Assembly: GCA_003576765.1 (NCBI GenBank)
Contig: QEVP01000001.1
Location: forward strand, 62,001 to 126,000
Direction of reading: 5' to 3'
Origin: Pseudomonadota bacterium
GTDB lineage: Bacteria > Pseudomonadota > Alphaproteobacteria > Rhizobiales > Xanthobacteraceae
Length of the DNA stretch: 64,000 nucleotides
Shown here: positions 27,337 through 36,300 of the stretch, piece after piece
How the letters are laid out: the number at the start of each line of letters is the position of its first letter
Numbering within the stretch: position 1 is the first letter of the stretch
Program-made: the position numbers and the translations under genes
The notes under the pieces: model-generated
What the model saw: only the letters and a program-made list of their open reading frames with translations
Database searches by the model: none
What the model was told of the DNA's origin: nothing

Positions 27337-28323
27337 ATGAAAGCGGTGCTGCACTTCAACGCCGGGCAGCGGCTGCGGGCAAGACTTGCCGAGGTCGCCC
27401 TGCCGCGCATCACGGTCGTCGGCGAGCAGGACGAGGCGCGCTTCCTTGCGGAAATACGCGACGCCGAGGTGCTGTTGCAGGTTTTCAAGCCGGTCACGGC
27501 CGCCACCATCGCGGCGGCGCCGAAGCTCAGGTTGATCCAGAAGATCGGTACCGGCGCCCACACGATCGACCTGGAGGCGGCGCAGGAGGCCGGCGTTGCC
27601 GTCGCCGACATGCCGGGCACCAGCACGCAAGCCGTTGCCGAACACACACTGGCCCTGATGCTCGCGGTGCTGCGCCGCGTCGGCGTGCTCGATGCCGCCA
27701 CCCGCATGGCGCGCGGCTGGAACGTGGCGCCGGAGGTGCCGGAATCGAGCGGCGAGATTGCCGGCCGCACCGTCGGGCTGGTCGGCTTCGGCGCCATCCC
27801 GCAACGGCTCGTGCCGGTGCTCAAGGCGCTCGGCGCCGAGGTGATCTTCTACAGCCGTTCGCAGCGCAGCGACGCGCCGGTGCGACAGGTCTCACTCGGC
27901 GAACTCATCAGTACTGCCGACATCGTGTCGCTGCACTTGCCGGCGACGCCCGAGACGCGGCACCTGATCGACACCGAGGCGCTCGGTCGCATGAAGCCGG
28001 GAGCGATCCTGATCAACACCGCGCGCGGCGAACTGGTGGACGAGGCGGCGCTGGCAGCAAAGCTGCGCAGCGGCCATCTTGCCGGCGCCGGGCTCGACGT
28101 GTTCGAGGACGAGCCGGTGCGCGAGCCGCGCCCGTTGATGCTGTGCTCGGGCGCGGTGCTGACCCCGCACATTGCCTGGCTGACGCCCGAAACCGTCACC
28201 CGCAGCCTCGAGGTGATCGCCGAGAATTGCCGGCGACTCGCTGGCAACCAGCCGCTGCTGCACGAGGTGGTGCCGGCCCCGGTCGCGCCAGAGCCGGAGC
28301 CCACGCCCGCGCCTGTCACCTAA
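27337..28323 (+). CDS. D-isomer-specific 2-hydroxyacid dehydrogenase
   Basis: A 328-residue NAD(P)-dependent dehydrogenase. The nucleotide-binding domain carries VGLVGFGAIPQ near residue 148. The catalytic trio is visible as the arginine in INTARGELVD, the glutamate in DVFEDEPVRE and the histidine in LTPHIAWLTPE. The C-terminus has a Pro-rich tail. The substrate cannot be assigned (candidates are phosphoglycerate, glyoxylate/hydroxypyruvate or other 2-ketoacids). A second family member lies beyond the efflux genes at 33567. Confidence 0.88.
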   Translation: MKAVLHFNAGQRLRARLAEVALPRITVVGEQDEARFLAEIRDAEVLLQVFKPVTAATIAAAPKLRLIQKIGTGAHTIDLEAAQEAGVAVADMPGTSTQAVAEHTLALMLAVLRRVGVLDAATRMARGWNVAPEVPESSGEIAGRTVGLVGFGAIPQRLVPVLKALGAEVIFYSRSQRSDAPVRQVSLGELISTADIVSLHLPATPETRHLIDTEALGRMKPGAILINTARGELVDEAALAAKLRSGHLAGAGLDVFEDEPVREPRPLMLCSGAVLTPHIAWLTPETVTRSLEVIAENCRRLAGNQPLLHEVVPAPVAPEPEPTPAPVT

Positions 28324-28394
28324 ATACCTGACAGGACACGTAGATTGCTGTTCCGGTTGGATTGGTGCGGCGCAATATGGTTGACTTTCGCAAG

Positions 28395-28410
28395 GTGAGT
28401 GCTTACTCAC
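28395..28410. promoter_or_regulatory. Palindromic operator overlapping the tetR-family promoter
   Basis: GTGAGT-gctt-ACTCAC is a perfect inverted repeat with 6-bp arms. It overlaps the -10 position of a candidate promoter with -35 TTGACT at 28381-28386. Placement just upstream of a TetR-family gene that heads an efflux operon suggests an autoregulatory operator. The palindrome is seen directly; its function is inferred. Confidence 0.65.
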
Positions 28411-28418
28411 ACAGCCCC

Positions 28419-29126
28419 ATGAACGCCCCCCTGAAAACGCACCGCATCGCCGCAGACCTGCGGCGGGAGTTGATTTTGTCGGCGGCGCGGCGCTGTTTCG
28501 CGCGGCACGGTTTTGCCGGCACCACGACGAAGAGCGTCGCGGCCGCCGCGGCTGTGTCGGAGGGGTTATTGTTCAAGCATTTCCCTTCGAAATCGGCGCT
28601 TTATGCGGCCACCCTGACCGAGTCGTGTGAGACTGATCCGGACCTGCGCCGGCTCCTGGAGCTTGAGCCGTCCACCGCGACGCTGGTGACGCTGGTGCGC
28701 GAGATGGTCCGCCACTTCCTCGGCGTGGTGCGCGCGCCGGAGCGAGATGAGGCGCAGCGCGTGCGCCTGACGGTATCGAGCCATCTCGAGGACGGCGAGT
28801 TCGCCCGGCTGCTCTACCACAAGATCGGGTGCGCGGTCGGTCCGCTGTTTGCCGCCTCGCTGGACCATGCCATTGCCGTCGGCGATGCCGTTCGCGTCGG
28901 CGCCTCGCCGCTCAACCTGTTCTGGTTCGCCCACCATGCCGTTCACATGGTGACCCTGACCAGCCTGCCCCCGACGCCGACGCTGTTCTACGGCGAGGAT
29001 GGGGAGCTGGAACGCCAGCTCACTGAATTCATTCTCCGCGGGATCGGCCTGAAGGAGGCGGCGTTCGCCCGCCGCCTCGGCGAGGCTCCGCTCCGGCAAG
29101 CCTTGTGCGCAGAAGAAAGTGCATGA
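28419..29126 (+). CDS. TetR/AcrR family transcriptional regulator of the RND efflux operon
   Basis: A 235-residue regulator. The N-terminal helix-turn-helix (LILSAARRCFARHGFAGTTTKSVAAAAAVSEGLLFKHFPSKSALYAATL) spans about residues 14-65 and is followed by a helical ligand-binding domain. Its stop lies just before the adaptor gene start, so it is co-transcribed with the pump and probably represses it through the palindrome at 28395. The ATG at 28419 has no Shine-Dalgarno and would be almost leaderless from the promoter above. The upstream in-frame GTG at 28395 would lie within the operator. Confidence 0.88.
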   Translation: MNAPLKTHRIAADLRRELILSAARRCFARHGFAGTTTKSVAAAAAVSEGLLFKHFPSKSALYAATLTESCETDPDLRRLLELEPSTATLVTLVREMVRHFLGVVRAPERDEAQRVRLTVSSHLEDGEFARLLYHKIGCAVGPLFAASLDHAIAVGDAVRVGASPLNLFWFAHHAVHMVTLTSLPPTPTLFYGEDGELERQLTEFILRGIGLKEAAFARRLGEAPLRQALCAEESA

Positions 29127-29127
29127 C

Positions 29128-30348
29128 ATGACGATTTCCCCCCTGGACGACGAGGCAGAGCGCAAGACCCGCCATGAGGCACGCGCGGAACCGGTGACGA
29201 GCCCGGCCCGCCGCAAGCCGGTGCGCACCACGCGGTGGTTCATCATTGTCGGCCTGCTGCTGGCGCTTTTGGTCGGCGGCATCTGGGGCTTCAACGCCTT
29301 CCGCAGCCACATGATCGCGCAGTTCTTCGCCAATCATAAGCCGCCGCCGGTCACCGTGGCGGTGGCGGAGGCCAAGCAGGAGGTGCTGCCGAACCTGCTC
29401 ACTGCTGTCGGCGAACTCGCCGCGGTCCATCAGGTCAACGTCACCACCGACGTCAACGGGCGCGTCATCCAGGTGCTGTTCGAGGCCGGTTCGTCGGTCA
29501 AGAAGGGCGATCCGCTGGTGCAGCTCTTTGATGAGCCGGACCGTGCCGACCTTGCCAGCTTCAAGGCGCAGGCACTGGCCGCGCAACTTGCGCTCGACCG
29601 CGCCAAGCAGCTCGCCGCGCGCCAGTTCGGCCCGCAGGCGACTGTCGATCAGGCGCAGGCGACCTACGATCAGGCCAGCGCCGGCATTGCCAAGACCGAG
29701 GCGATCATCTCGCAGAAGCTGGTGCGCGCGCCGTTCGACGGCGTGCTCGGCGTACGCCACGTCGAGGTCGGCCAGTTTTTGACCGCCGGCTCGCAGATCG
29801 TCACGCTCACCGACCTGTCGAGGCTGTTCGCCAACTTCACCGTGACGGAGAAGGATTCCGGCACGCTGAAGGTTGGCCAGACCGTGCGCGTCACCGTCGA
29901 TGCCTATCCGGACCGCGTGTTCGAGGGCAAGATCACCACCATTGAGCCGCAGATCTCGACCGACACCCGCTCGATCCGCGTGCAGGCGACGATCGACAAT
30001 CCCGGCCAGATCCTCAAGCCTGGCATGTTCGCCACCACCACGGTCGTGCTGCCCGACAAGCCGGCAGTGGTGACGGTGCCGGAGACGGCGGTGGACTACA
30101 CGCTCTATGGCGACAGCGTCTACCTCATCAAGGAAAAGAAGGAGGACGACGGCTCCACGGCGCTGACGGCGGAACGCAGCTTCGTCGAGACCGGCGAGCG
30201 TGCCGGCGGCCGAGCGGTGATCCGGCGCGGCGTCGAGCCGGGCCAGCGCGTCGTCGCGGTCGGCCAGCTCAAGCTGCAGTCGGGAGCGGCGGTTGCGATT
30301 TCGACCGATCCGCTGCCGCCGATCCCGGCCAAGCCGCCGCGCAACTGA
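29128..30348 (+). CDS. RND efflux periplasmic adaptor (membrane fusion protein)
   Basis: A 406-residue adaptor. A single transmembrane anchor (WFIIVGLLLALLVGGIWGF, about residues 34-52) follows a basic N-terminal tail. Then come the lipoyl/barrel-sandwich halves (VTTDVNGRVIQVLFEAGSSVKKGDPLVQL and VRAPFDGVLGVRHVEVGQFL), a helical hairpin, the beta-barrel and the membrane-proximal domain. It bridges the pump to an outer-membrane channel. I preferred the ATG at 29128 over a GTG three codons earlier because of the GAAAG spacing. Confidence 0.92.
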   Translation: MTISPLDDEAERKTRHEARAEPVTSPARRKPVRTTRWFIIVGLLLALLVGGIWGFNAFRSHMIAQFFANHKPPPVTVAVAEAKQEVLPNLLTAVGELAAVHQVNVTTDVNGRVIQVLFEAGSSVKKGDPLVQLFDEPDRADLASFKAQALAAQLALDRAKQLAARQFGPQATVDQAQATYDQASAGIAKTEAIISQKLVRAPFDGVLGVRHVEVGQFLTAGSQIVTLTDLSRLFANFTVTEKDSGTLKVGQTVRVTVDAYPDRVFEGKITTIEPQISTDTRSIRVQATIDNPGQILKPGMFATTTVVLPDKPAVVTVPETAVDYTLYGDSVYLIKEKKEDDGSTALTAERSFVETGERAGGRAVIRRGVEPGQRVVAVGQLKLQSGAAVAISTDPLPPIPAKPPRN

Positions 30349-30369
30349 TCCGACCCGGAGCGCCCGCTC

Positions 30370-33300
30370 ATGTCACTCACCGACATTTTCATCAAGCGCC
30401 CGGTGCTGTCGGTCGTCGTCAGCGCGCTGATCCTGCTGTTGGGTCTGCGTGCCGCCACCGACCTTCCGGTGCGGCAGTATCCAAAACTGTCGAACACGGT
30501 GATCACCATCACCACCGTCTATCCCGGCGCTTCGCCCGAACTGATGCAGGGTTTCATCACCACGCCGCTGGAGCAGGCGGTGGCTTCCGCCGAGGGCGTC
30601 GATTACATCAAGTCGTCGTCGGTGCAGGGCACCTCGAAAATCCAGGTGTTCGTCAAGCTCAACGTCGATCCCAATCAGGCGATGACCGAGGTGCTGTCCA
30701 AGGTCAACTCGGTCAAGTACCTGATCCCGCGCGAGGCCAACGATCCGGTCATCCTCAAATCGACCGGCGAGACCACGGCGGTGATGTATATCGGCTTCTC
30801 CTCCAGCGAACTGTCGGGGTCGGCGATCTCCGACTATCTGACGCGCGTGGTGCAGCCGGTGCTGTCCACCGTCGATGGCGTCGCCTCCGCCGACATCCTC
30901 GGCGGGCAGATCTTCTCGATGCGGGTCTGGCTCGATCCGGTGCGCATGGCGGGGCGCGGCGTATCGCCGGCCGAAGTCGCCGCCGCGATCCAGGCCAACA
31001 ACTATCAGGCCGCCGCCGGGCAGGTGAAGGGCTACTACATCGTCTCCAACGTCTCGGCCAACACCGACCTTCTGGACGTCAACCAGTTCAAGCGCATGAT
31101 CGTCAAGTCGAAGGGCGGCGGCTTCGTGCGCATGGAGGACATCGCCGAGGTCGAACTGGCGGCGCAGAGCACCGATGCCAGCGTCGCCTTCAACAATCAG
31201 GACGCGGTGTTCATCGGCATTCAGGCGACGCCTGAGGGCAACCCGCTCAACATCGTCAGGGGCGTGCGCGCGCTGTTCCCCGACATCGAGCGCAACCTGC
31301 CGCCGGCGCTCGCGATGAAGGTCGCCTACGACTCCACAAAATTCATCCAGTCGTCGATCGACGAGGTGGTGAAGACGCTGACCGAGGCCGTGCTGATCGT
31401 CATCGTGGTGATCTTCCTGTTCCTCGGCTCGCTGCGCTCGGTGGTGATCCCGGTCGTCACCATCCCGCTGTCGCTGATCGGCGTGTGCAGCCTGATGCTG
31501 GCGGCCGGCTTCAGCATCAACCTGCTGACGCTGCTGGCGATGGTGCTGGCGATCGGCCTTGTCGTCGATGACGCCATCGTCGTGGTGGAGAACATCCATC
31601 GCCATCTGGAGGAGGGGCTGCCACCGGTGCAGGCCTCGCTCAAGGGCGCACACGAGATCGTCGGGCCGATCATTTCGATGACCATCACGCTGGCCGCCGT
31701 CTATGCCCCGATCGGCTTCCTCGGCGGCCTGACCGGCGCGCTGTTCCGCGAGTTCGCCTTCACGCTCGCGGGCGCGGTGATCGTCTCCGGCGTGATCGCG
31801 CTGACACTGTCGCCGATGATGTGCTCGGTGCTGCTCAAGAGCGCCGACGAGGGCTGGTTCGCCCGCAAGATCAACGAGGTGTTCGGCGCGATAGCGCGCG
31901 GCTACGGCCGCCTGCTCGACCGCTCGCTGGACTATCGCCCGGTCACCGCGCTGTTCGCGGTGACGATCCTCGGTCTGGTCGGCTTCATGTATGCCAACAC
32001 CTCGAAGGAGCTGGCGCCCGAGGAGGACCAGGGCATCCTGTTCTCGGTGCTGAAGTCGCCGAAATACGCCAACATCGACTACGCCAATTTCTACGGCGAA
32101 AAGGTCGATGCGGCGTTCGCAAAATTTCCCGAGACCGATCTGCGCTTCGTCATCAACGGCTTCGATGGCGTCAACAACGGCATTGCCGCGATGCTGCTGA
32201 AGCCGTGGGACGAGCGCACGCGCTCGGCGATGAAGCTCAAGGAGCCGGTGCAGAACGAACTGAACAAGATCGAGGGTTCGACCGTGTTCGCGTTCAATCT
32301 GCCGTCGCTGCCGGGCAGCGCCGGCGGTCTGCCGGTGCAGATGGTGGTCTATTCGACGGCCAGCTTCCGCAGCGTCTACGAGGAGATGGAGAAGATCAAG
32401 GATGCCGCCCGCAAGAGCGGCATGTTCATCGCCGTCGATAGCGACCTCGATTTCAACCAGCCGGTGGTGCGGATCAACATCGACCGCTCCAAGGCGAGCG
32501 ATCTCGGCATCACCATGCAGCAGATCGGCGGCACGCTGGCGACGCTGCTCGGCGGCAACTACGTCAACCGCTTCAACCTTGAAGGCCGCTCCTATCAGGT
32601 GATCCCGCAGGTGCCGCGTGGCGTGCGCCTGACGCCGGAAGCGCTCACCGGTTATTACGTCGCAACACCGACCGGATTGCAGGTGCCGCTGTCCACCGTG
32701 GTATCGATCGAGACCGCGACCGATCCCAACGCGCTGTCGCACTACAATCAGCTCAACGCCGCGATCTTCCAGGCGGTGCCGATGCCGGGCGTGACCATGG
32801 GCGCGGCGGTGGACTTTCTCGAAAAGTCTGCCAAGGAGTTGCCGTCCGGCTTCAGCCACGACTACCTCTCCGATTCGCGGCAGTACGTGACGGAAGGTAA
32901 TCAGCTTGCGATCACCTTCGGCTTTGCGCTGATCATCATCTTTCTGGTGCTGGCGGCGCAGTTCGAGAGCCTGCGCGATCCGCTGGTGATCCTCATCAGC
33001 GTGCCGATGGCGGTGTCGGGCGCGCTGATGCCGCTGTTCTTCGGGGCGGCGACGATCAACATCTACACCCAGGTCGGGCTGTTGACGCTGGTCGGCCTCA
33101 TCAGCAAGCACGGCATCCTGATGGTGGAGTTCGCCAACGAACTGCAACTCAGCGAGCGGCTCGACCGCCGCGCGGCTATCGCGCGCGCGGCGCGGGTGCG
33201 GCTCAGGCCGATCCTGATGACCACGGCGGCGATGGTCGCGGGCCTCTTGCCGCTGTTGACCGCGACCGGCGCCGGCGCCGCGAGCCGCTTCTCGATCGGT

Positions 33301-33456
33301 CTCGTGGTGGTAGCGGGCATGCTGATCGGCACACTGTTTACGTTGTTCGTGCTGCCGGCGGTGTATTGCGCCATCGCCACCGACCACCAGGCGGTGGCCG
33401 GGTCGGCGCGCACCCGGCAGATCGCCGAGTTCGAGGCGGAGAGCGGCCGGGCGTAA
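30370..33456 (+). CDS. RND multidrug efflux pump, inner-membrane transporter (HAE1 type)
   Basis: A 1028-residue proton-driven pump with the RND layout: an N-terminal helix (FIKRPVLSVVVSALILLLGL), two large periplasmic loops and twelve helices. The proton-relay pair is in GLVVDDAIVVVEN near residue 400, followed by TITLAAVYAPIGFLGG; the second half has GLISKHGILMVEFANE and LRPILMTTAAMVAGLLPLL. The length is normal. It lies 21 bp after the adaptor gene. No outer-membrane factor is encoded nearby, so a shared TolC-like channel is likely. The substrate is unknown. Confidence 0.94.
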   Translation: MSLTDIFIKRPVLSVVVSALILLLGLRAATDLPVRQYPKLSNTVITITTVYPGASPELMQGFITTPLEQAVASAEGVDYIKSSSVQGTSKIQVFVKLNVDPNQAMTEVLSKVNSVKYLIPREANDPVILKSTGETTAVMYIGFSSSELSGSAISDYLTRVVQPVLSTVDGVASADILGGQIFSMRVWLDPVRMAGRGVSPAEVAAAIQANNYQAAAGQVKGYYIVSNVSANTDLLDVNQFKRMIVKSKGGGFVRMEDIAEVELAAQSTDASVAFNNQDAVFIGIQATPEGNPLNIVRGVRALFPDIERNLPPALAMKVAYDSTKFIQSSIDEVVKTLTEAVLIVIVVIFLFLGSLRSVVIPVVTIPLSLIGVCSLMLAAGFSINLLTLLAMVLAIGLVVDDAIVVVENIHRHLEEGLPPVQASLKGAHEIVGPIISMTITLAAVYAPIGFLGGLTGALFREFAFTLAGAVIVSGVIALTLSPMMCSVLLKSADEGWFARKINEVFGAIARGYGRLLDRSLDYRPVTALFAVTILGLVGFMYANTSKELAPEEDQGILFSVLKSPKYANIDYANFYGEKVDAAFAKFPETDLRFVINGFDGVNNGIAAMLLKPWDERTRSAMKLKEPVQNELNKIEGSTVFAFNLPSLPGSAGGLPVQMVVYSTASFRSVYEEMEKIKDAARKSGMFIAVDSDLDFNQPVVRINIDRSKASDLGITMQQIGGTLATLLGGNYVNRFNLEGRSYQVIPQVPRGVRLTPEALTGYYVATPTGLQVPLSTVVSIETATDPNALSHYNQLNAAIFQAVPMPGVTMGAAVDFLEKSAKELPSGFSHDYLSDSRQYVTEGNQLAITFGFALIIIFLVLAAQFESLRDPLVILISVPMAVSGALMPLFFGAATINIYTQVGLLTLVGLISKHGILMVEFANELQLSERLDRRAAIARAARVRLRPILMTTAAMVAGLLPLLTATGAGAASRFSIGLVVVAGMLIGTLFTLFVLPAVYCAIATDHQAVAGSARTRQIAEFEAESGRA

Positions 33457-33566
33457 GGGCGCCCGGCGTAGCCTGCGAGTTTCCTTGGCCGCCAATCCCG
33501 TCTATCCATGCGGCAGGGCGGCCGCGCACCGCGGTGAGCCGCTCGTGAGCCGGGGAGGGGAAGCCG

Positions 33567-34484
33567 TTGCGCGCCGTGCTGGTCGATGGAACGGATGAGT
33601 TCGCGGCGATCGTGCGCCGGCTGTCGCGTACCGGCGATCCACCGGTTGCCGTCAATCTCGATCCGAAAGTGCAGCCCGAGCAGTTGCCCGAGGTGTTGGG
33701 CGACGCCGCCATCGCCCTGATCGATCACACCGCGCTGCCTGCCGCGGTTGCGCGGCGCTGCCGTGCGCTGAAGCACGTGGTGTTCCTCGGCACCGGGGCG
33801 CGCAGCTACATGAACCCGGAAGAACTGGCCGATCTCGGCATCACGGTCCACACCATCAAGGGCTATGGCGACACCGCCGTTGCCGAATGCGCGATGGCGC
33901 TGATGGTGGCGGCGGCGCGCGACCTGGCCCGTATGGATCGCGCCATCAGGGCAGGCACCTGGCTGCGGCAGGAGGGCATGCAGCTTACCGGCAAGACGCT
34001 GGGGTTGATCGGTTTCGGCGGAATCGCCGCGGAGGTGGCGCGAATGGCGGCCGGCATCGGCATGACGGTGCTGGCCTGGAACAGAACGCCGAAGGCTCAT
34101 GCCGGCGTCACGTTCGTGCCCATCGAGCGGCTTCTTGCCGAAAGCCACGTCGTCTCGCTGCATCTTCTGCTCAACGACGAGACGTGCGGCTTTCTGTCGG
34201 CCACACGGATCGCGACGATGCGGCGGGGGGCGATCCTCGTCAACACCGCGCGCGGCGCATTGGTGGACCAGGCGGCGCTGATCGCGGCGCTCGAGGCCGG
34301 CCATCTGCGCCATGCGGCCATGGACGTGTTTGCGGTCGAGCCGCTGCCGCCGGATCATCCGTTCGTGCGGATGCCGAACGTTACGCTATCGGCACATGCG
34401 GCGTTTCTCACGCCCGAGGCCAGCGACAATCTGATCGCTGCCGCGCTCGACCATTGCCGGCGTATCGCCGCCGCTGTGCCGTAG
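33567..34484 (+). CDS. D-isomer-specific 2-hydroxyacid dehydrogenase, second copy
   Basis: A 305-residue member of the same family as the protein at 27337 but clearly diverged. The nucleotide-binding motif LGLIGFGGIAAEVA lies near residue 145; the catalytic residues are in VNTARGALVDQ (Arg), DVFAVEPLPP (Glu) and TLSAHAAFLTPE (His). The start is TTG, supported by GAGGGGAA just upstream, an uncommon start codon. The substrate is unknown. It follows the RND pump by 110 bp and may be a separate transcription unit. Confidence 0.85.
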   Translation: MRAVLVDGTDEFAAIVRRLSRTGDPPVAVNLDPKVQPEQLPEVLGDAAIALIDHTALPAAVARRCRALKHVVFLGTGARSYMNPEELADLGITVHTIKGYGDTAVAECAMALMVAAARDLARMDRAIRAGTWLRQEGMQLTGKTLGLIGFGGIAAEVARMAAGIGMTVLAWNRTPKAHAGVTFVPIERLLAESHVVSLHLLLNDETCGFLSATRIATMRRGAILVNTARGALVDQAALIAALEAGHLRHAAMDVFAVEPLPPDHPFVRMPNVTLSAHAAFLTPEASDNLIAAALDHCRRIAAAVP

Positions 34485-34499
34485 GCGATGTTTCAGAGG

Positions 34500-34742
34500 T
34501 TAGTGGGTGGTCTCGAGCGCGGGACGGGGCGGCCGAGCGTTCAGCTCAGCCTTGCCCGGCAGCGGTCCTGGCATCGTTTCGGGCGCACCGCATAAGACGG
34601 ACGGCACACCTGCGAGATGTTTCCGGCACGCCTCGACCGTCTCGGCCGGCGGGGCAGGGGCGCGAGCCATAGCCTCCAGCGCCGCCACGAGGCCGGACAG
34701 CCAGATGTCAGGCACGGATTGGACGCGGCCCATATCGCTCAT
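34500..34742 (-). CDS. Unrecognised 80-residue protein
   Basis: I do not recognise this protein. The ATG has a strong GGAGG 8 nt upstream, and the first ~45 residues (WLSGLVAALEAMARA) look like amphipathic helix, followed by a Pro-rich tail. A competing open frame lies on the other strand (34507-34806) but has no ribosome binding site and a Ser/Gly/Ala-rich shadow composition. It is convergent with the second 2-hydroxyacid dehydrogenase and divergent from the MFS gene. Its upstream region is AT-richer than its surroundings, compatible with its own promoter. Confidence 0.5.
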   Translation of the reverse strand: MSDMGRVQSVPDIWLSGLVAALEAMARAPAPPAETVEACRKHLAGVPSVLCGAPETMPGPLPGKAELNARPPRPALETTH

Positions 34743-34979
34743 TGCGGCTGCCTCCACGGACAATGACACAAACATCAATGGCGTAAGCCCCGTATTCGTT
34801 CCCTGATATGTCGTCGCATCCCGGCGCCGGGTTCGAGGGGCATCGTCGCAACGCGTCGTGACCTTTGGAGAAGATTCTTCCAGTCCGACCCGGATTGGCA
34901 GCGTCACAACAATGCGGCGCATGCCTGTCCGCCAAAAATGTCCTACCGGCGCGGCAGCGTTCGGGATAAAGAGCGGCGC

Positions 34980-36194
34980 ATGACCGCAGCCGTCACCGAC
35001 AGCCTGATCGACGATACCCGCGCCCGCGCCAATGTCGCGCGTCTGGCGATCGCGCAGGCGCTGGCCGGCGCCAATGCCGCGGTGATCTACGCCACCGGCT
35101 CGATCGTCGGCGCCACGCTGGCGCCGATGCAGTTCGCCACCGTGCCGCTGTCGGCCTACGTCGTCGGTCTCGCCTGTGCCACGCTGCCGGCGGGGGCGAT
35201 GTCGCGTGCCTATGGCCGCCGCGTCACCTTCATGGTCGGCGCGGGGCTCGGCGCCCTGTGCGGTCTTCTGGCGGCCGCCGGCATCGTCTTTGCTTCGTTT
35301 GCGCTGTTCTGCTTCGCCACCTTCCTTGGCGGCGCCTACGGCGCGGTGACCCAGACCTACCGCTTTGCTGCCGCCGACGGCGCAAGCCCCGGCTTCCGCC
35401 CCAAGGCGGTGTCGTGGGTGATGGCGGGTGGCGTGTTCGCCGGCGTGCTCGGGCCGCAGCTCGTCGAATGGACGATGGACTATTTTCCACCCTACCTGTT
35501 CGCGGTCAGTTTCCTGGCCCAGGCGGCGGTCGCGCTGGTGGCGATGGTGCTGCTGGCGACCGTCGATGCGCCGAAGCCGGTTGCGCACAGCCTCGGCGGC
35601 GGTCGCCCGATCGGCGTCATTGCGCGCCAGCCGCGGTTCATTGCCGCCGCGATCTGCGGCGTCGTCTCCTACGCGATGATGAACCTCGTCATGACCTCCG
35701 CGCCGCTTGCCATGAAGATGTGCGGGTTGTCGGTTAGCGATTCCAATTTCGGCATCCAGTGGCATGTCGTGGCGATGTACGGGCCGAGCTTCTTTACCGG
35801 CAGCCTGATCTTGCGCTTCGGCGCCGGCCGGGTGGTGGCGCTCGGAATGCTGCTGCTGGCGCTCGCCGCCACCATCGGGCTTGCCGGCATCACCACGCTG
35901 CATTTCTGGACGGCGCTGATCGCGCTCGGCCTCGGCTGGAATTTCGGCTTCGTCGGTGCGACCGCTCTGGTGCTGGAAACGCACCGGCCCAATGAACGCA
36001 CACGCGTTCAGTCGTTCAACGACTTTCTGGTGTTCGGCACCATGGCCATCACCTCGTTCGGCTCGGGGCAACTGCTCGCCGACTTCGGCTGGAACATGGT
36101 GAACGTCGTGGTGTTTCCGCCGGTCGCCATCGCGCTGCTGGCGCTCATCTACGATGCCCGCGCGCGCCGGCGCGAGGCAGCCATGGACGGTTAA
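34980..36194 (+). CDS. MFS transporter
   Basis: A 404-residue protein with about 12 predicted membrane helices. Family signs are the loop RAYGRRVTFMVGAGLGAL after helix 2 and a second-half repeat (RFGAGRVVALGMLLLALAA). Closest in feel to the set of putative permeases with wide distribution in Proteobacteria; the substrate cannot be named. I preferred the ATG at 34980 over 34938 because the extra residues are charged and the GAG at its upstream side is better spaced. It ends at the palindromic repeat region 36196-36292, which separates it from the convergent hpa operon. Confidence 0.85.
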   Translation: MTAAVTDSLIDDTRARANVARLAIAQALAGANAAVIYATGSIVGATLAPMQFATVPLSAYVVGLACATLPAGAMSRAYGRRVTFMVGAGLGALCGLLAAAGIVFASFALFCFATFLGGAYGAVTQTYRFAAADGASPGFRPKAVSWVMAGGVFAGVLGPQLVEWTMDYFPPYLFAVSFLAQAAVALVAMVLLATVDAPKPVAHSLGGGRPIGVIARQPRFIAAAICGVVSYAMMNLVMTSAPLAMKMCGLSVSDSNFGIQWHVVAMYGPSFFTGSLILRFGAGRVVALGMLLLALAATIGLAGITTLHFWTALIALGLGWNFGFVGATALVLETHRPNERTRVQSFNDFLVFGTMAITSFGSGQLLADFGWNMVNVVVFPPVAIALLALIYDARARRREAAMDG

Positions 36195-36195
36195 A

Positions 36196-36292
36196 GCGTT
36201 TTCGAGCGAAGTGGGAACCGGTTCGCGTTAAGAAAACGCGTCAAACAATAACCTGAAGCTTTTCCGCCTCTCATTCGAGAGATGGAAAAGCT
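36196..36292. repeat. Double-hairpin repeat element, likely bidirectional terminator
   Basis: Two palindromes fill the gap between convergent genes. The first pairs GCGTTTTC (36196-36203) with GAAAACGC (36232-36239), with an inner GCGAA/TTCGC. The second pairs AGCTTTTCC (36257-36265) with GGAAAAGCT (36284-36292), with an inner CTCTC-attc-GAGAG. Sequences of this type (CGTTTTCGAGCGAAGTGG...) are widespread between genes in Rhizobiales as I remember them. Position and symmetry suggest transcription termination for both neighbours. Confidence 0.75.
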
Positions 36293-36300
36293 CCAGCGGC

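Noticed and set aside
30373..33495. A 1040-codon open frame on the minus strand opposite the RND pump gene
   Set aside because: Its translation is an Arg/His/Asp/Gln-rich shadow of the pump codons, without domains or a ribosome binding site. The RND protein on the plus strand is unmistakable.
34507..34806. A plus-strand 99-codon frame opposite the 80-residue protein
   Set aside because: No ribosome binding site and Ser/Gly/Ala-rich composition; the minus-strand frame has a strong GGAGG.
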